Below are positions 37,101-51,102 of a DNA stretch of 64,000 nucleotides, one piece after another. A program made the translations under genes and the position numbers. The number at the start of each line of letters is the position of its first letter. Within the stretch, counting starts at the first letter, position 1. Origin of the DNA: Papaver somniferum (lineage: Eukaryota; Streptophyta; Magnoliopsida; Ranunculales; Papaveraceae); assembly GCF_003573695.1 (NCBI RefSeq), contig NC_039361.1:93850779-93914778 (forward strand). The letters run 5' to 3'. Under the pieces are notes generated by a model. The model was not told where the DNA came from, did no database searches, and was given only the letters and a program-made list of their open reading frames with translations.

Positions 37101-40100
37101 GAAATACATTTTATAAACTTTTTTTGTTAAAGATGAGTTTATCTAGTTTACAATTTAGTCTCAGAAATCAATTTCTGACTTATAACGAAGTGTGTAGACT
37201 TTTTTGAGTTAACGTATATTAAATTCAACATTTTTATGAACTCTTTCTTTTTGTGTTGGCTTTGTATTTCTATTTGATTCAAGATAGATGAAATTTGTAG
37301 TTCTGCATGGTCTTCATCCTTCTTCTATTGTGAAATTTGACTTGCTTCATATTTTCTTGAATCAACGTACATAGAAATGCAATTTTTACTAGACGTATTG
37401 CCTTAGAACATATTAATTGTAATTACAATACATTTTTCAAACTTTTTCTGTTAAAGATGAGTTTATCTAGTTTACAATTTAGTCTCAGAAATCAATTTCT
37501 GACTTATAACGAAGTGTGTAGACTTTTTTGAGTTAACGTATATAAAATTCAACATTTTTATGAATTCTTTCTTTTTATGTTGGCTTTGTCTTTCTATTTG
37601 ATTCAAGATAGATGAAATTTGTTAGGATTTGGATTAGTTTTGCATGGCCTTTCATCTTTCTTCTATTGTTAAATTTGACTTCGTTCATATTTTCTTGAAT
37701 CAACATACATAGAAATGCAATTTTTACTAGACGTATTGCCTTAGAACATATTAATTGTAATTACAATACATTTTTCAAACTTTTTCTGTTAAAGATGAGT
37801 TTATCTAGTTTACAATTTAGTCTCAGAAACCAATTTCCGACTTATAAAGAAATGTGTAGACTTTTTTGAGTTAACGTAAATAAAATTCAACATTTTTATG
37901 AACTCTTTCTTTTTGTATTGGCTTTGTCTTTCAATTTGATTCAAATAGATGAAATTTGTTACAATTTGGATTAGTTCTGGCTGGTCTTTCATCCTTCTTC
38001 TATTGTGAAATTTGGCTTCCTTCATATTTTCTTGAATTAACGTACATAGAAATGCAATTTTTACTAGACGTATTGCCTTAGAACATATTAATTATAATTG
38101 CAATACATTTTTTAAACTTTTTTTTTTAAAGATGAGTTTATCTAGTTTACAATTTAGTCTCAGAAATCAATATCTGACTTATAACGAAGTGTGTAGACTT
38201 TTTTGAGTTGACGTATATTAAATTCAACATTTTTATGAACTCTTTCTTTTTGCGTTAGCTTTGTCTTTCTATTTGATTCAAGATATATGAAATTTGTTAG
38301 GATTTGGATTAGTTCTGCATGGTCTTTCATCCTTATTTTATTGTGAAATTTTACTTCCTTCACATTTGCTTGAATCAACGTAATAGAAATGCAATTTTTA
38401 CTAGATGTATTGCCTTAGAACATATTAATTGTAATTACAATACATTTTTTAAACTTTTTTTTGTTAAAGATGAGTTTAGCTAGTTTAAAATTTAGTCTCT
38501 GAAATCAATTTCCGACTTATAACGAAATGTGTAGACTTTTTTGAGTTAACGTATATAAAATTCAACATTTTTATGAACTCTTTCTTTTTGTGTTGGCTTT
38601 GTCTTTCTATTTGATTCAAGATAGATGAAATTTGTTAGGATTTGGATTAGTTCTGCATGGTCTTTCATCTTACTTCTATTGTGAAATTTGACTTCCTTCA
38701 TATTTTCTTGAATCAACGTACATAGAAATGCAATTTTCACTAGACGTATTGCCTTAGAACATATTAAATGTGATTACAATACATTTTTCAAACTTTTTCT
38801 GTTAAACATGAGTTTATTTAGTTTACAATTTAGTCTCAGAAATAAATTTACGACTTATAACGAAGTGTGTAGACTTTTTTGAGTTAACGTATAAAAAATT
38901 TAACATTTTTGTGAACTCTTTATTTTTGTATTGGCTTTGTCTTTCAAGTTGATTCAAATATATGAAATTTGTTACAATTTGGATTAGTTCTGGCTGGTCT
39001 TTCATCCTTCTTCTATTGTGAAATTTGGCTTCCTTCATATTTTCTTGAATTAACGTACATAGAAATGCAATTTTTACTAGACGTATTGCCTTAGAACATA
39101 TTAATTATAATTGCAATACATTTTTTAAACTTTTTTTTGTTAAATATGAGTTTATCTAGTTTACAATATAGTCTCAGAAATCAATTTCTGACTTATAACG
39201 AAGTGTGTAGACTTTTTTGAGTTGACGTATATTAAATTCACCATTTTTATGAACTCTTTCTTTTTGTGTTGGCTTTGTCTTTCTATTTGATTCAAGATAG
39301 ATGAAATTTGTAGTTCTGCATGGTCTTCATCCTTCTTCTATTGTGAAATTTGACTTGATTCATATTTTCTTGAATCAACGTACATAGAAATGAAATTTTT
39401 ACTAGACGTATTGCCTTAGAACATATTAATTGTAATTACAATACATTTTTCAAACTTTTTCTGTTAAAGATGAGTTTATCTAGTTTACAATTTAGTCTCA
39501 GAAATCAATTTCTGACTTATAACGAAGTGTGTAGACTTTTTTGAGTTAACGTATATAAAATTCAACATTTTTATGAATTCTTTCTTTTTATGTTGGCTTT
39601 GTCTTTCTATTTGATTCAAGATAGATGAAATTTTTTAGGATTTGGATTAGTTTTGCATGGCCTTTCATCTTTCTTCTATTGTTAAATTTGACTTTTTTCA
39701 TATTTTCTTGAATCAACAACATAGAAATGCAATTTTTACTAGACGTATTGCCTTAGAACATATTAATTGTAATTACAATACATTTTTCAAACTTTTTCTG
39801 TTAAAGATGAGTTTATCTAGTTTACAATTTAGTCTCAGAGATCAATTTCCGACTTATAACGAAGTGTGTAGACTTTTTTGAGTTAACATATATAAATATC
39901 AACATTTTTATTAACTCTTTCTTTTTGTGTTGGCTTTTCCTTTCTATTTGATTCAAGATAGATGAAATTAGTAGTTCTGCATGGTCTTTCATCCTTCTTC
40001 TATTGTGAAATTTGACTTCCTTCATATTTTCTTGAATCAACGTACATAGAAATGCAATTTTTACTAGACGTATTGCCTTTGAACATATTAATTGTAATTA

Positions 40101-43020
40101 CAATACATTTTTCAAACTTTTCTTGTTAAAGATGAGTTTAGCTAGTTTACAATTTAGTCTCAGAAATCAATTTCCGACTTATAAAGAAATGTGTAGACTT
40201 TTTTGAGTTAACGTATATAAAATTCAACATTTTTATGAACTCTTTCTTTTTGTGTTGGCTTTGTCTTTCTATTTGATTCAAGATAGATGAAATTTGTTAG
40301 GATTTGTATTAGTTCTGCATGGTCTTTCATCCTTCTTCTATTGTGAAATTTGGCTTCCTTCATATTTTCTTGAATTAACGTATATAAAAATGCAATTTTT
40401 ACTAGACGTATTGCCCTAGAACATATTAATTGTAATTACAATACATTTTTCAAACTTTTTTTTGTTAAAGATAAGTTTAGCTAGTTTACAATTTAGTCTC
40501 AGAAATCAATTTACGACTTATAACGAAGTGTATAGATTTTTTTGAGTTAACGTATAAAAAATTTAACATTTTGATGAACTCCTTATTTTTGTATTTGCTT
40601 TGTCTTTCAATTTTATTCAAATAGATGAAATTTGTTACAATTTGGATTAGTTCTGGCTGGTCTTTCATCCTTCTTCTATTGTGAAATTTGGCTTCCTTCA
40701 TATTTTCTTGAATTAACGTACATAGAAATTCAATTTTTACCAATACATTTTTTAAACCCTTTTTTTGTTAAAGATGAGTTTATCTAGTTTACAATTTAGT
40801 CTCAGAAATCAATTTCTAACTTATAACGAAGTGTGTAGACTTTTTTGAGTTGACGTATATTAAATTCAACATTTTTATGAACTCTTTCTTTTTGTGTTAG
40901 CTTTGTCTTTCTATTTGATTCAAGATAGATAAAATTTGTTAGGATTTGGATTAGTTCTGCATGGTCTTTCATCCTTATTCTATTGTGAAATTTTACTTCC
41001 TTCACATTTGCTTGAATCAACGTACATAGAAATGCAATTTTTACTAGACGTATTGCCTTAGAACATATTAATTGTAATTACAATACTTTTTTTAAACTTT
41101 TTTTTGTTAAAGATGAGTTTAGCTAGTTTACAATTTAGTCTCTGAAATCAATTTCCGACTTATAACGAAATGTGTAGACTTTTTTGAGTTAACGTATATA
41201 AAATTCAACATTTTTATGAACTCTTTCTTTTTGTGTTGGCTTTGTCTTTCTATTTGATTCAAGATAGATGAAATTTTTTAGGATTTGGATTAGTTCTGCA
41301 TGGTATTTCATCTTTCTTCTATTGTGAAGTTTGACTTCCTTCATATTTTCTTGAATCAACGTACATAGAAATGCAATTTTCACTAGACGTATTGCCTTAG
41401 AACATATTAATTGTGATTACAATACATTTTTTCAAACTTTTTCTGTTAAACATGAGTTTATTTAGTTTACAATTTAGTCTCAGAAATCAATTTACGACTT
41501 ATAACGAAGTGTGTAGACTTTTTTGAGTTAACGTATAAAAAATTTAACATTTTTATGAACTCTTTATTTTTGTATTGGCTCTGTCTTTCAATTTGATTCA
41601 AATAGATGAAATTTGTTACAATTTGGATTAGTTCTGGCTGGTGTTTCATCCTTCTTCTATTGTGAAATTTGGCTTCCTTCATATTTTCTTGAATTAACGT
41701 ACATAGAAATGCGATTTTTACTAGACGTATTGCCTTAGAACATATTAATTATAATTGCAATACATTTTTTAAACTTTTTTTTGTTAAAGATGAGTTTATC
41801 TAGTTTACAATTTAGTCTCAAAAATATATTTCTGACTTATAACGAAGTGTGTAGACTTTTTTGAGTTGACGTATATTAAATTCAACATTTTTATGAACTC
41901 TTTCTTTTTGTGTTGGCTTTGTCTTTCTATTTGATTCAAGATAGATGAAATTTTTAGTTCTGCATGGTCTTCATCCTTCTTCTATTGTGAAATTTGACTT
42001 GATTCATATTTTCTTGAATCAACGTACATAGAAATGCAATTTTTACTAGACGTATTGCCTTAGAACATATTAATTGTAATTACAATACATTTTTCAAACT
42101 TTTTATGTTAAAGATGAGTTTATCTAGTTTACAATTTAGTCTCAGAAATCAATTTCTGACTTATAACGAAGTGTGTAGACTTTTTTGAGTTAACGTATAT
42201 AAAATTCAACATTTTTATGAATTTTTTCTTTTTATGTTGGCTTTGTCTTTCTATTTGATTCAAGATAGATGAAATTTGTTAGGATTTGGATTAGTTTTTC
42301 ATGGCCTTTCATCTTTCTTCTAAAGTTAAATTTGACTTCCTTCATATTTTCTTGAATCAACGTACATAGAAATGCAATTTTTACTAGACGTATTGCCTTA
42401 GAATATTAATTGTAATTATAATACATTTTTCAAACTTTTTATGTTAAATATGAGTTTATCTAGTTTACAATTTAGTCTCAGAAATCAATTTCCGACTTAT
42501 AAAGAAATGTGTAGAATTTTTTGAGTTAACGTATATAAAATTCAACATTTTTATGAACTTTTTGCTTTTGTGTTGGCTTTTTCTTTCTATCAGATTCAAG
42601 ATAGATGAAATTTGTTAGGATTTGGATTAATTCTGGCTGGTCTTTCATCCTTCTCATATTATGAAATTTGACTTCCTTCATGTTTTCTTGAATCAACTTA
42701 CACAGAAATGCAATTTTTACTAGACGTAATGGCTTAGAACATATTAATTGTGATTACAATACATTTATCAATCTTTTTATGTTAAAGATGAGTTTATCTT
42801 GTTTACAATTTAGTCTCAGAAATCAACTTCCGACTTATAACAAAGAGTGTGGACTTTTTTGAGTTAACGTATAAAAAATTCAACATTTTTATGAACTCTT
42901 TATTTTTGTATTGGCTTTGTCTTTCAATTTGATTCAAATAGATGAAAATTGTTACAATTTGGATTAGTTCTGGCTGGTCTTTCATCCTTCTTCTATTGTG
43001 AAATTTGGCTTCCTTCATAT
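34105..43020 (+). repeat. Higher-order repeat zone in the satellite (units about 2.35-2.64 kb)
   Basis: A rare variant of the monomer (GAGTTTATTYAGTTTACAAT) occurs at 34105, 36459, 38810 and 41454, spacings 2354, 2351 and 2644. Other variants recur with the same spacing, for example the TTACAATTTGG form near 36600, 38950 and 41590. The 2.35-kb unit corresponds to 7 monomers and the 2.64-kb unit to 8. Unit edges are approximate. Confidence 0.75.
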
Positions 43021-44790
43021 TTTCTTGAATTAACGTACATAGAAATGCAATTTTTACTAGACGTAATTTCTTAGAACATAAAGTCTGTGATTAAAATACA
43101 TTTTTCAAACTTTTTCTGTTAAAGATGAGTTTATCTAGTTTACAATTTAGTCTCAGAAATCAACTTCCGACTTATAACGAAGAGTGTAGACTTTTTTGAG
43201 TTAACGTATAAAAAATTCAACATTTTTATGAACTCTTTATTTTTGTATTGGCTTTTTCTTTCTATTTGATTCAAGATAGATGAAATTTGTTAGAATTTGG
43301 ATTAGTTCTGGCTGGTCTTTCATCCTTCTTCTATTGTGAAATTTGACTTCCTTCATATTTTCTTGAATTAACGTACATACAAATGCAATTTTTACTAGAC
43401 GTAACGCCTTAGAACATATTATTTGTGATTACAATACATTTTTCAAACTTTTTCTGTTAAAGATGAGTTTATCTAGTTTACAATTTAGTCTCAGAAATCA
43501 ATTTCAGACGTATAACGAAGTGTGTAGACTTTTTGAGTTAACATATATAAAATTCAACATTTTTATGAACACTTTCTTTTTGTGTTGTCTTTATCTTTCT
43601 ATTTGATTCAAGATAGAGAAATTTGTTAGGATTTGGATTAGTTCTGCTTGGTCTTTCGTCCTTCTTCTATTGTGAAATTTGACTTCCTTCATATATTCTT
43701 GAATCAACGTACATAGAAATGCAATTTTTACTAGACGTACTTCCTTAGAACATATTAGTTGTAATTACAATACATTTTTCAATTTTTTTCTGTTAAAGAT
43801 AAGTTTATCTAGTTTACAATTTAGTCTCAGAAATCAATTTCCGACTTTTAATGAAGTGTGTAGACTTTTTGAGTTAACATATATAAAATTCAACATTTTT
43901 ATGAACACTTTATTTTTGTGTTGGCTTTGTCTTTCTATTTGATTCAAGATAGAGAAATTTGTTAGGATTTGGATTAGTTCTACATGGTCTTTCGTCCTTC
44001 TTCTATTGTGAAATTTGACTTCCTTCATATATTCTTGAATCAACGTACATAGAAATGCATATTTTACTAGACGTACTGGCTTAGAACATATTTATTGTGA
44101 TTAAAATACATTTTCCAAATTTTTTTTATTAAAGATGAGTTTATCTAGCTAACAATTTAGTATCAGAAATCAATTTCAGACGTATAACGAAGTGTGTAGA
44201 CTTTTTGAGTTAACATATATAAAATTCAACATTTTTATGAACACTTTCTTTTTGTGTTGGCTCTGTCTTTCTATTTGATTCAAGATAGAGAAATTTTTTA
44301 GGATTTGGATTAGTTCTTCATGGTCTTTCGTCCTTCTTCTATTGTGAAATTTGACTTCCTTCATATATTCTTGAATCAACGTACATAGAAATACATATTT
44401 TACTAGACGTACTGGCTTAGAACATATTAATTGTGATTACAATACATTTTCCAAATTTTTTCTGTTAAAGATGAGTTTATCTAGTTTACAATTTAGTCTC
44501 AGAAATCAACTTCCGTTTTATAACGAAGAGTGTAGACTATTTTGAGTTAACGTATAAAAAATTCAACATTTTTATGAACTCTTTATTTTTGTATTGGCTT
44601 TTCTTTCAATTTGATTCAAATAGATGAAATATGTTGGAATTTGGATTAGTTTTGGCTGGTCTTTCATCCTTCTTATATTGTGAAATTTGACTTCCTTCAT
44701 ATTTTCTTGAATCAACATACATAGAAATGCAATTTTCACTAGACGTAATGCCTTAGAACATATTATTTGTGATTACAATACATTTTTCAA

Positions 44791-45046
44791 GACTATTTCA
44801 GATAGATTGATGAAGTGCGTGCTAAATTCATTAGAGATCCAGTTTATAGACAAGACTATTTCAAGGAAACAAAAGAGCAACTAGATAGAATGTTAACTAA
44901 GAAGAAAGCTCAATCTCCTATTATGTGTTTTAATTTTTTTTTGCCCCATTGGTTTATGGGGGTAGGGAGGCCTTGAGCCTCCCATTTTGTAATTCTTGTA
45001 ATTACAATTTTTTGCTTTAATAAACCATTTTGACCTAGCAAAAAAA
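44791..45046 (+). mobile_element. 5'-truncated ORF1-only element in the satellite, copy 1 (internally deleted)
   Basis: Starts GACTATTTCAGATAGATTGA, encodes the ORF1 C-terminal block (KFIRDPVYRQDYFKETKEQL, then KKKAQSP), then jumps within the 3' UTR (a deletion of about 240 bp relative to copy 2). It ends GACCTAGC plus poly(A). Flanked by ACATTTTTCAA (44780-44790 and 45047-45057), the TSD. Same insertion point as the copies at 47081 and 50650. Confidence 0.88.
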
Positions 45047-47080
45047 ACATTTTTCAAAATTTTTCTGTTAAAGATGAGTTTATCTAGTTTACAATTTAGT
45101 TTCATAAATCAATCTCATACTTCTAACGAAGTGTGTATATTTTTTTTGAGTTAACTTATATAAAATTCAATATTTGTATGAACTCTTTCTTTTTGTGTTA
45201 GTTTTGTCTTTCTATTTTATTCAAGATAGATGAAATTTGATAGGATTTGGATTAGTTCTGCTTGGTCTTTCGTCCTTCTTCTATAGTGAAATTTGACTTC
45301 CTTCATATATTCTTGAATCAACGTACATAGAAAAGCAATTTTTACTAGACGTACTGCCTTAGAACATATTAATTGTGATTACAATACATTTTTCAAACTT
45401 TTTCTGTTAAAGATGAGTTTATCCAGTTTTCAATTTAGTTTCAGAAATAAATTTCAGACTTATAACGAAGTGTGTAGACTTTTTTGAGTTAACGTATATA
45501 AAACTCAACATTTTTATGAACTCTTTCTTTTTGTGTTGGCTTTGTCTTTCTATTTGATTCAAGATAGATGAAATTTATTAGGATTTGGATTATTTCTTCT
45601 TGGTCTTTCATCCTTCTTCTATTGTGAAATTTGACTTCCTTCATATTTTCTTGAATCAACGTACATAGAAATGCAATTTTTACTAAACGTATTTCCTTAG
45701 AACATATTAATTGTAATAACAATACATTTTTCAAACTTTTTCTGTTAAAGATGAGTTTATCTAGTTTATAATTTAGTCTCAGAAATCAATTTCAGACTTA
45801 TAACGAAGTGTGTAGACTTTTTGAGTTAACGTATATTAAATTCAACATTTTTATGAACACTTTTTTTTTGTGTTGGCTTTGTCTTTCTATTTGATTCAAG
45901 ATAGATGAAATTTGTTAAGATTTGGATTAGTTCTTCTTGGTCTTTCATCCTTCTTCCATTGTGAAATTTGACTTCCTTCATATATTTTTGAATCAACGTA
46001 CATCGAAATGCAATTTTTACTAGACGTACTGCTTTAGAACATATTAATTGTGGTTACAATACATTTTTCAAAAAATTTCTGTTAAAGATGAGTTTATCTA
46101 GTTTACAATTTAGTTTCAGAAATCAACTTCCGACTTATAACGAAAAGTGTAGACTTTTTTGAGTTAACGTATAAAAAATTCAACATTTTTATGGACTCTT
46201 TATTTTTGTATTGGCTTTGTCTTTCAATTTGATTCAAATAAATGAAATTTGTTAGAATTTGGCTTAGTTTTGGCTGGTCTTTCATCCTTCTTATATTATG
46301 AAATTTGACTTCCTTCATATTTTCTTGAATCAACGTACATAGAAATGCAAGTTTTACTAGACGGAATGCCTTAGAACATGTTATTTGTGATTACAATACA
46401 TTTTTCAAACTTTTTCTGTTAAAGATGAGTTTATCTAGTTTACAATTTAGTTTCATAAATCAATTTCAAACGTATAACGAAGTGTGTAGACTTTTTTAGT
46501 TAACATATATAAAATTCAACATTTTTATGAACACTTTCTTTTTGTGTTGTCTTTGTATTTCTATTTGATTCAAGATAGAGAAATTTGTTAGGATTTGGAT
46601 TAGTTCGGCTTGGTCTTTCGTCCTTCTTCTATTGTGATATTTGACTTCCTTCATATATTCTTGAATCAACATACATAGAAATGCAATTTTTACTAGACGT
46701 ACTGCGTTAGAACATATTAATTGTGATTACAATATATTTTTCAAATTTTTTTTGTTAAAGATGAGTTTATCTAGTTTACAATTTAGTCTCAGAAATCAAC
46801 TTCCGATTTATAACGAAGAGTGTAGACTATTTTGAGTTAACGTATAAAAAATTCAACATTTTCATGAACTCTTTAGTTTTGTATTGGCTTTTCTTTCAAT
46901 TTGATTCAAATAGATGAAATTTGTTAGAATTTGGATTAGTTCTGGCTGGTCTTCCATCCTTCTTATATTGTGAAATATGACTTCCTTCATATTTTCTTGA
47001 ATCAACGTACATAGAAATGCAATTTTCACTAGACGTAATGCCTTAGAACATATTATTTGTGATTACAATACATTTTTCAA

Positions 47081-47580
47081 GACTATTTCAGATAGATTGA
47101 TGAAGTGCGTACTAAATTCATTAGAGATCCAGTTTATTGACAAGACTATTTCAAGGAAACAAAAGAGCAACTCGATAGAATGTTAACTAAGAAGAAAGCT
47201 CAATCTCCTATTAAGCTTGTTCCGGGTGGTAATTATGCTTCAGATGAAAATGAAGAGAATTGTGACTATGCTGAAACTTATGCTGATTATGAAGATGATT
47301 ACAAAGAGACTTATGGTGACTATGATTTGACTCAAATTATTGTTGGTCTCATTCCCAAAAAGAAGAACTTTGGATTTTGAAATAAGGGCGAAAACGTTTC
47401 TAATTTACCTAGTTTTCTTCTTTATGTTGTTTTTAAGTGTTTAGGAGCTTATTTTATGTGTTTTAAAATTTTTTTCCCCCATTGGTTTATGGGGGTAGGG
47501 AGGCCTTGAGCCTCCCATTTTGTAATTCTTGTAATTACATTTTTTGCTTTAATAAACCATTTTGACCTAGCAAAAAAAAA
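47081..47580 (+). mobile_element. 5'-truncated ORF1-only element in the satellite, copy 2 (most complete)
   Basis: A 500-bp insertion with TSD ACATTTTTCAA (47070-47080 and 47581-47591). It carries the end of ORF1 and the whole 3' UTR with TTTATGGGGGTAGGGAGG, TTGTAATTCTTGTAATTAC, GACCTAGC and poly(A). The junction with the satellite is identical to copies 1 and 3, so all three derive from one insertion event that was then copied with the array. Confidence 0.9.
47100..47380 (+). pseudogene. ORF1 C-terminal fragment (copy 2)
   Basis: Reads DEVRTKFIRDPVY, then a TGA at 47138-47140 (CGA-type codon in copy 3), then QDYFKETKEQLDRMLTKKK, SPIKLVPGGNYASDENEEN and a Tyr/Asp/Glu-rich tail (YADYEDDYKETYGDYDL) ending KKKNFGF-stop. 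It matches the C-terminus of element G's ORF1 (KFLNDLYFRKEYFKE, TPIKFVPGNYASNKDEEG). There is no start codon of its own; it is a truncated transposon remnant. Confidence 0.8.
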
Positions 47581-49591
47581 ACATTTTTCAAAATTTTTCT
47601 GTTAAAGATGAGTTTATCTAGTTTACAATTTAGTTTCATAAATAAATCTCATACTTATAACGAAGTGTGTATATTTTTTTTGAGTTAACTTATATAAAAT
47701 TCAATATTTTTATGAACTCTTTCTTTTTGTGTTGGTTTTGTCTTTCTATTTGATTCAAGATAGATTATATTTGATAGGATTTGATTAGTTCTGCTTGGTC
47801 TTTCGTCCTTCTTCTATAGTGAAATTTGACTTCCTTCATATATTCTTGAATCAACGTACATAGAAAAGCAATTTTTACTAGACGTACTTCCTTAGAACAT
47901 ATTAATTGTGATTACAATACATTTTTCAAACTTTTTCTGTTACAGATGAGTTTATCCAGTTTACAATTTAGTTTCAGAAATAAATTTCAGACTTATAACA
48001 AAGTGTGTATACTTTTTTGAGTTAACGTATATAAAACTCAACATTTTTATGAACTCTTTCTTTTTGTGTTGGCTTTGTGTTTCTATTTGATTCAAGATAG
48101 ATGAAATTTGTTAGGATTTGGATTAGTTCTTCTTGGTCTTTCATCCTTCTTCTATTGTGAAATTTGACTTCCTTCATATTTTCTTGAATCAACGTACATA
48201 GAAATGCAATTTTTACTAAACGTATTTCCTTAGAACATATTAATTGTAATTACAATACATTTTTCAAACTTTTTCTGTTAAAGATGAGTTTATCTAGTTT
48301 ATAATTTATTCTCAGAAATCAATTTCCGACTTATAACTAAGTGTGTAGACTTTTTGAGTTAACGTATATAAAATTCATCATTTTATGAACACTTTTTTTT
48401 GTGTTGGCTTTGTCTTTCTATTTGATTCAAGATGAATGAAATTTGTTAGGATTTGGATTAGTTCTGCTTGGTCTTTCGTCCTTCTTCTATAGAGAAATTT
48501 GACTTCCTTCATATATCCTTGAATCAACTTACATAGAAATGCAATATTTACTAGACATACTGCCTTAGAACATATTAATTGTGATTACAATACATTTTTC
48601 AAACTTTTTCTGTTAAAGATGAGTTTAACTAGTTTACAATTTAGTCTCAGAAATCAACTTCCGACTTATAACAAAGAGTGTAGACATTTTTGAGTTAACG
48701 TATAAAAAATTTAACATTTTTATTAACTCTTTATTTTTGTATTGGCTTTGTCTTTCAATTTGATTCAAATAGATGAAATTTTTTGGAATTTGGATTAGTT
48801 CTGCCTGGGCTTTTATCCTTTTTCTATTGTGAAATTTGACTTCCTTCATATTTTCTTGAATCAACGTACATAGAAATGCAATTTTTACTAGACGTAATGC
48901 CTTACAACATATTATTTGTGATTACAATACATTTTTCAAACTTTTTCTGTTAAAGATGAGTTTATCTAGTTTACAATTTAGTCTCAGAAATCAATTTCAG
49001 ATGTATAACGAAGTGTGTAGACTTTTTTGAGTTAGCGTATATAAAATTCAACATTTTTATGAACTCTTTCTTTTTGTGTTGGCATTGTCTTTCTATTTGA
49101 TTCAAGATAGATGAAATTTTTTAGGATTTGGATTAGTTCTTCTTGGTCTTTCATCCTTCTTCTATTGTGAAATTTGACTTCCTTCATATATTCTTGAATC
49201 AACGTACATAGAAATGCAATTTTTACTAGACGTACTGCCTTAGAACATATTAATTGTGATTACAATACATTTTTCAAACTTTTTATGTTAAATATGAGTT
49301 TATCTAGTTTACAATTTAGTCTCAGAAATCAATTTCCGACTTATACCGAAGTTTGTAGACTTTTTTCGAGTTAACGTATATAAAATTCAACATTTTTATG
49401 AACTCTTTCTTTTTGTGTTGGCTTTGTCTTTCTATTTGATTCAAGATAGATGAAATTTGTTAGGATTAGGATTAGTTATTCTTGGTCTTTCATCCTTCTT
49501 CTATTGTGAAATTTGACTTCCTTCATATATTCTTGAATCAACGTACATAGAAATGCAATGTTTTCTAGACGTACTTCCTTAGAACATATTA

Positions 49592-49939
49592 AGCTTGTTC
49601 CTGGTAACTCCACTGAGGGTGAAGACGGAGAGTTTTATGTGGATGAAGATGAAGATATCTTGGGTAATTATGCTTTTGATACAGATATTATGGATAAAAA
49701 TTTTTCTAAAAGCAAATCGTATAGAGTTGGTAGCAGCAGAAGTAAATTGAAAGGAGTTGGCTATAGATATAGGTAGCTTCTTTTAATTTTCTTTTTTGTG
49801 GTTATTACTTTTGTTATTTCTTAGAAGTTATTTAGACCCCTTTGGTTTATGGGGGTAGGGAGTTTTGTGCTCCAAATTTGTAATTCTTGTAATTAAATTT
49901 TTTTGTTATAATAAACTTTGGACTTAACAAAAAAAAAAG
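49592..49939 (+). mobile_element. 5'-truncated ORF1-only element in the satellite, independent insertion
   Basis: A 348-bp insertion flanked by CCTTAGAACATATTA (49577-49591 and 49940-49954). It encodes the ORF1 end IKLVPGNSTEGEDGEFYVDE through a basic tail (SRSKLKGVGYRYR-stop, 49774-49776). The 3' UTR has TTTATGGGGGTAGGGAG, TTGTAATTCTTGTAATTAA and terminus GACTTAAC plus poly(A). Sequence and target site differ from copies 1-3, so it is a separate event from a different subfamily, closer to G in the acidic stretch. Confidence 0.88.
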
Positions 49940-50649
49940 CCTTAGAACATATTAATTGTGATTACAATACATTTTTCAAACTTATTCTGTTAAAGATGAG
50001 TTTATCTAGTTTACAATTTAGTCTCAGAAATCAATTTCCGACTTATAACGAAGTGTGTAGACTTTTTTCAGTTAACATAAATAAAATTTAACATTTTTAT
50101 GAACTCTTTATTTTTGTTATTATCTTTCTTTTTGATTCAAGATAGATGAAATTTGTTAGGATTTGGATTAGTTCTTCTTGGTCTTTCATCCTTCTTCTAT
50201 TGTGAAATTTGACTTCCTTCATATATTTTTGAATCAACGTACATCGAAATGCAATTTTTACTAGACGTACGGCCTTAGAACATATTAATTGTGATTACAA
50301 TAAATTTTTCAAAAAAAATCTGTTAAAGATGAGTTTATCTAGTTTACAATTTAGTTTCAGAAATCAACTTCCGACTTATAACGAAAAGTGTAGACTTTTC
50401 TGAGTTAACGTATAAAAAATTCAACATTTTTATGAACTCTTTATTTTTGTATTGGCTTTGTCTTTCAATTTGATTCAAATAGATGAAATTTGTTAGAATT
50501 TGGATTAGTTTTGGCTGGTCTTTCATCCTTCTTATATTATGAAATTTTACTTCCTTCATATTTTTTTGAATCAACGTACATAGAAATGCAAGTTTTACTA
50601 GACGGAATGCCTTGGAACATATTATTTGTGATTACAATACATTTTTCAA

Positions 50650-51102
50650 GACTATTTCAGATAGATTGATGAAGTGCGTGCTAAATTCATTAGAGATCCA
50701 GTTTATAGACAAGACTATTTCAAGGAAACAAAAGAGCAACTAGATAGAATGTTAACTAAGAAGAAAGCTCAATCTCCTATTAAGCTTGTTCCGGGTGGTA
50801 ATTATGCTTCAGATGAAAATGAAGAGAATTGTGACTATGCTGAAACTTATGATGATTATGAAGATGATTACAAAGAGACTTATGGTGACTATGATTTGAC
50901 TCAAATTATTGCTGGTCTCATTCCCAAGAAGAAGAACTTTGGATTTTGAAATAAGGGCGAAAACGTTTCTAATTTACCTAGTTTTCTTCTTTATGTTTTT
51001 TTAAGTGTTTAGGAGCTTATTTTATGTGTTTTAAAATTTTTTTCCCCCATTGGTTTATGGGGGTAGGGAGGCCTTGAGCTTCCCATTTTGTAATTCCTGT
51101 AA
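50650..51102 (+). mobile_element. 5'-truncated ORF1-only element in the satellite, copy 3 (tail lost)
   Basis: Same left junction as copies 1 and 2. It holds an uninterrupted 91-codon stretch of ORF1 C-terminus (50674-50949: AKFIRDPVYRQDYFKETKEQ..., ending KKKNFGF). The 3' end is cut: after TTGTAATTCCTGTAATT it runs straight into satellite (TTTCAAAATTTTTCTG), so the GACCTAGC-poly(A) and one TSD copy were deleted. This happened after insertion, since copy 2 keeps the complete end. Confidence 0.87.

Noticed and set aside
47100..47380. A small acidic host gene in the satellite
   Set aside because: It matches the ORF1 C-terminus of element G and sits in a poly(A)-tailed insertion with TSDs, so it is a truncated transposon fragment.
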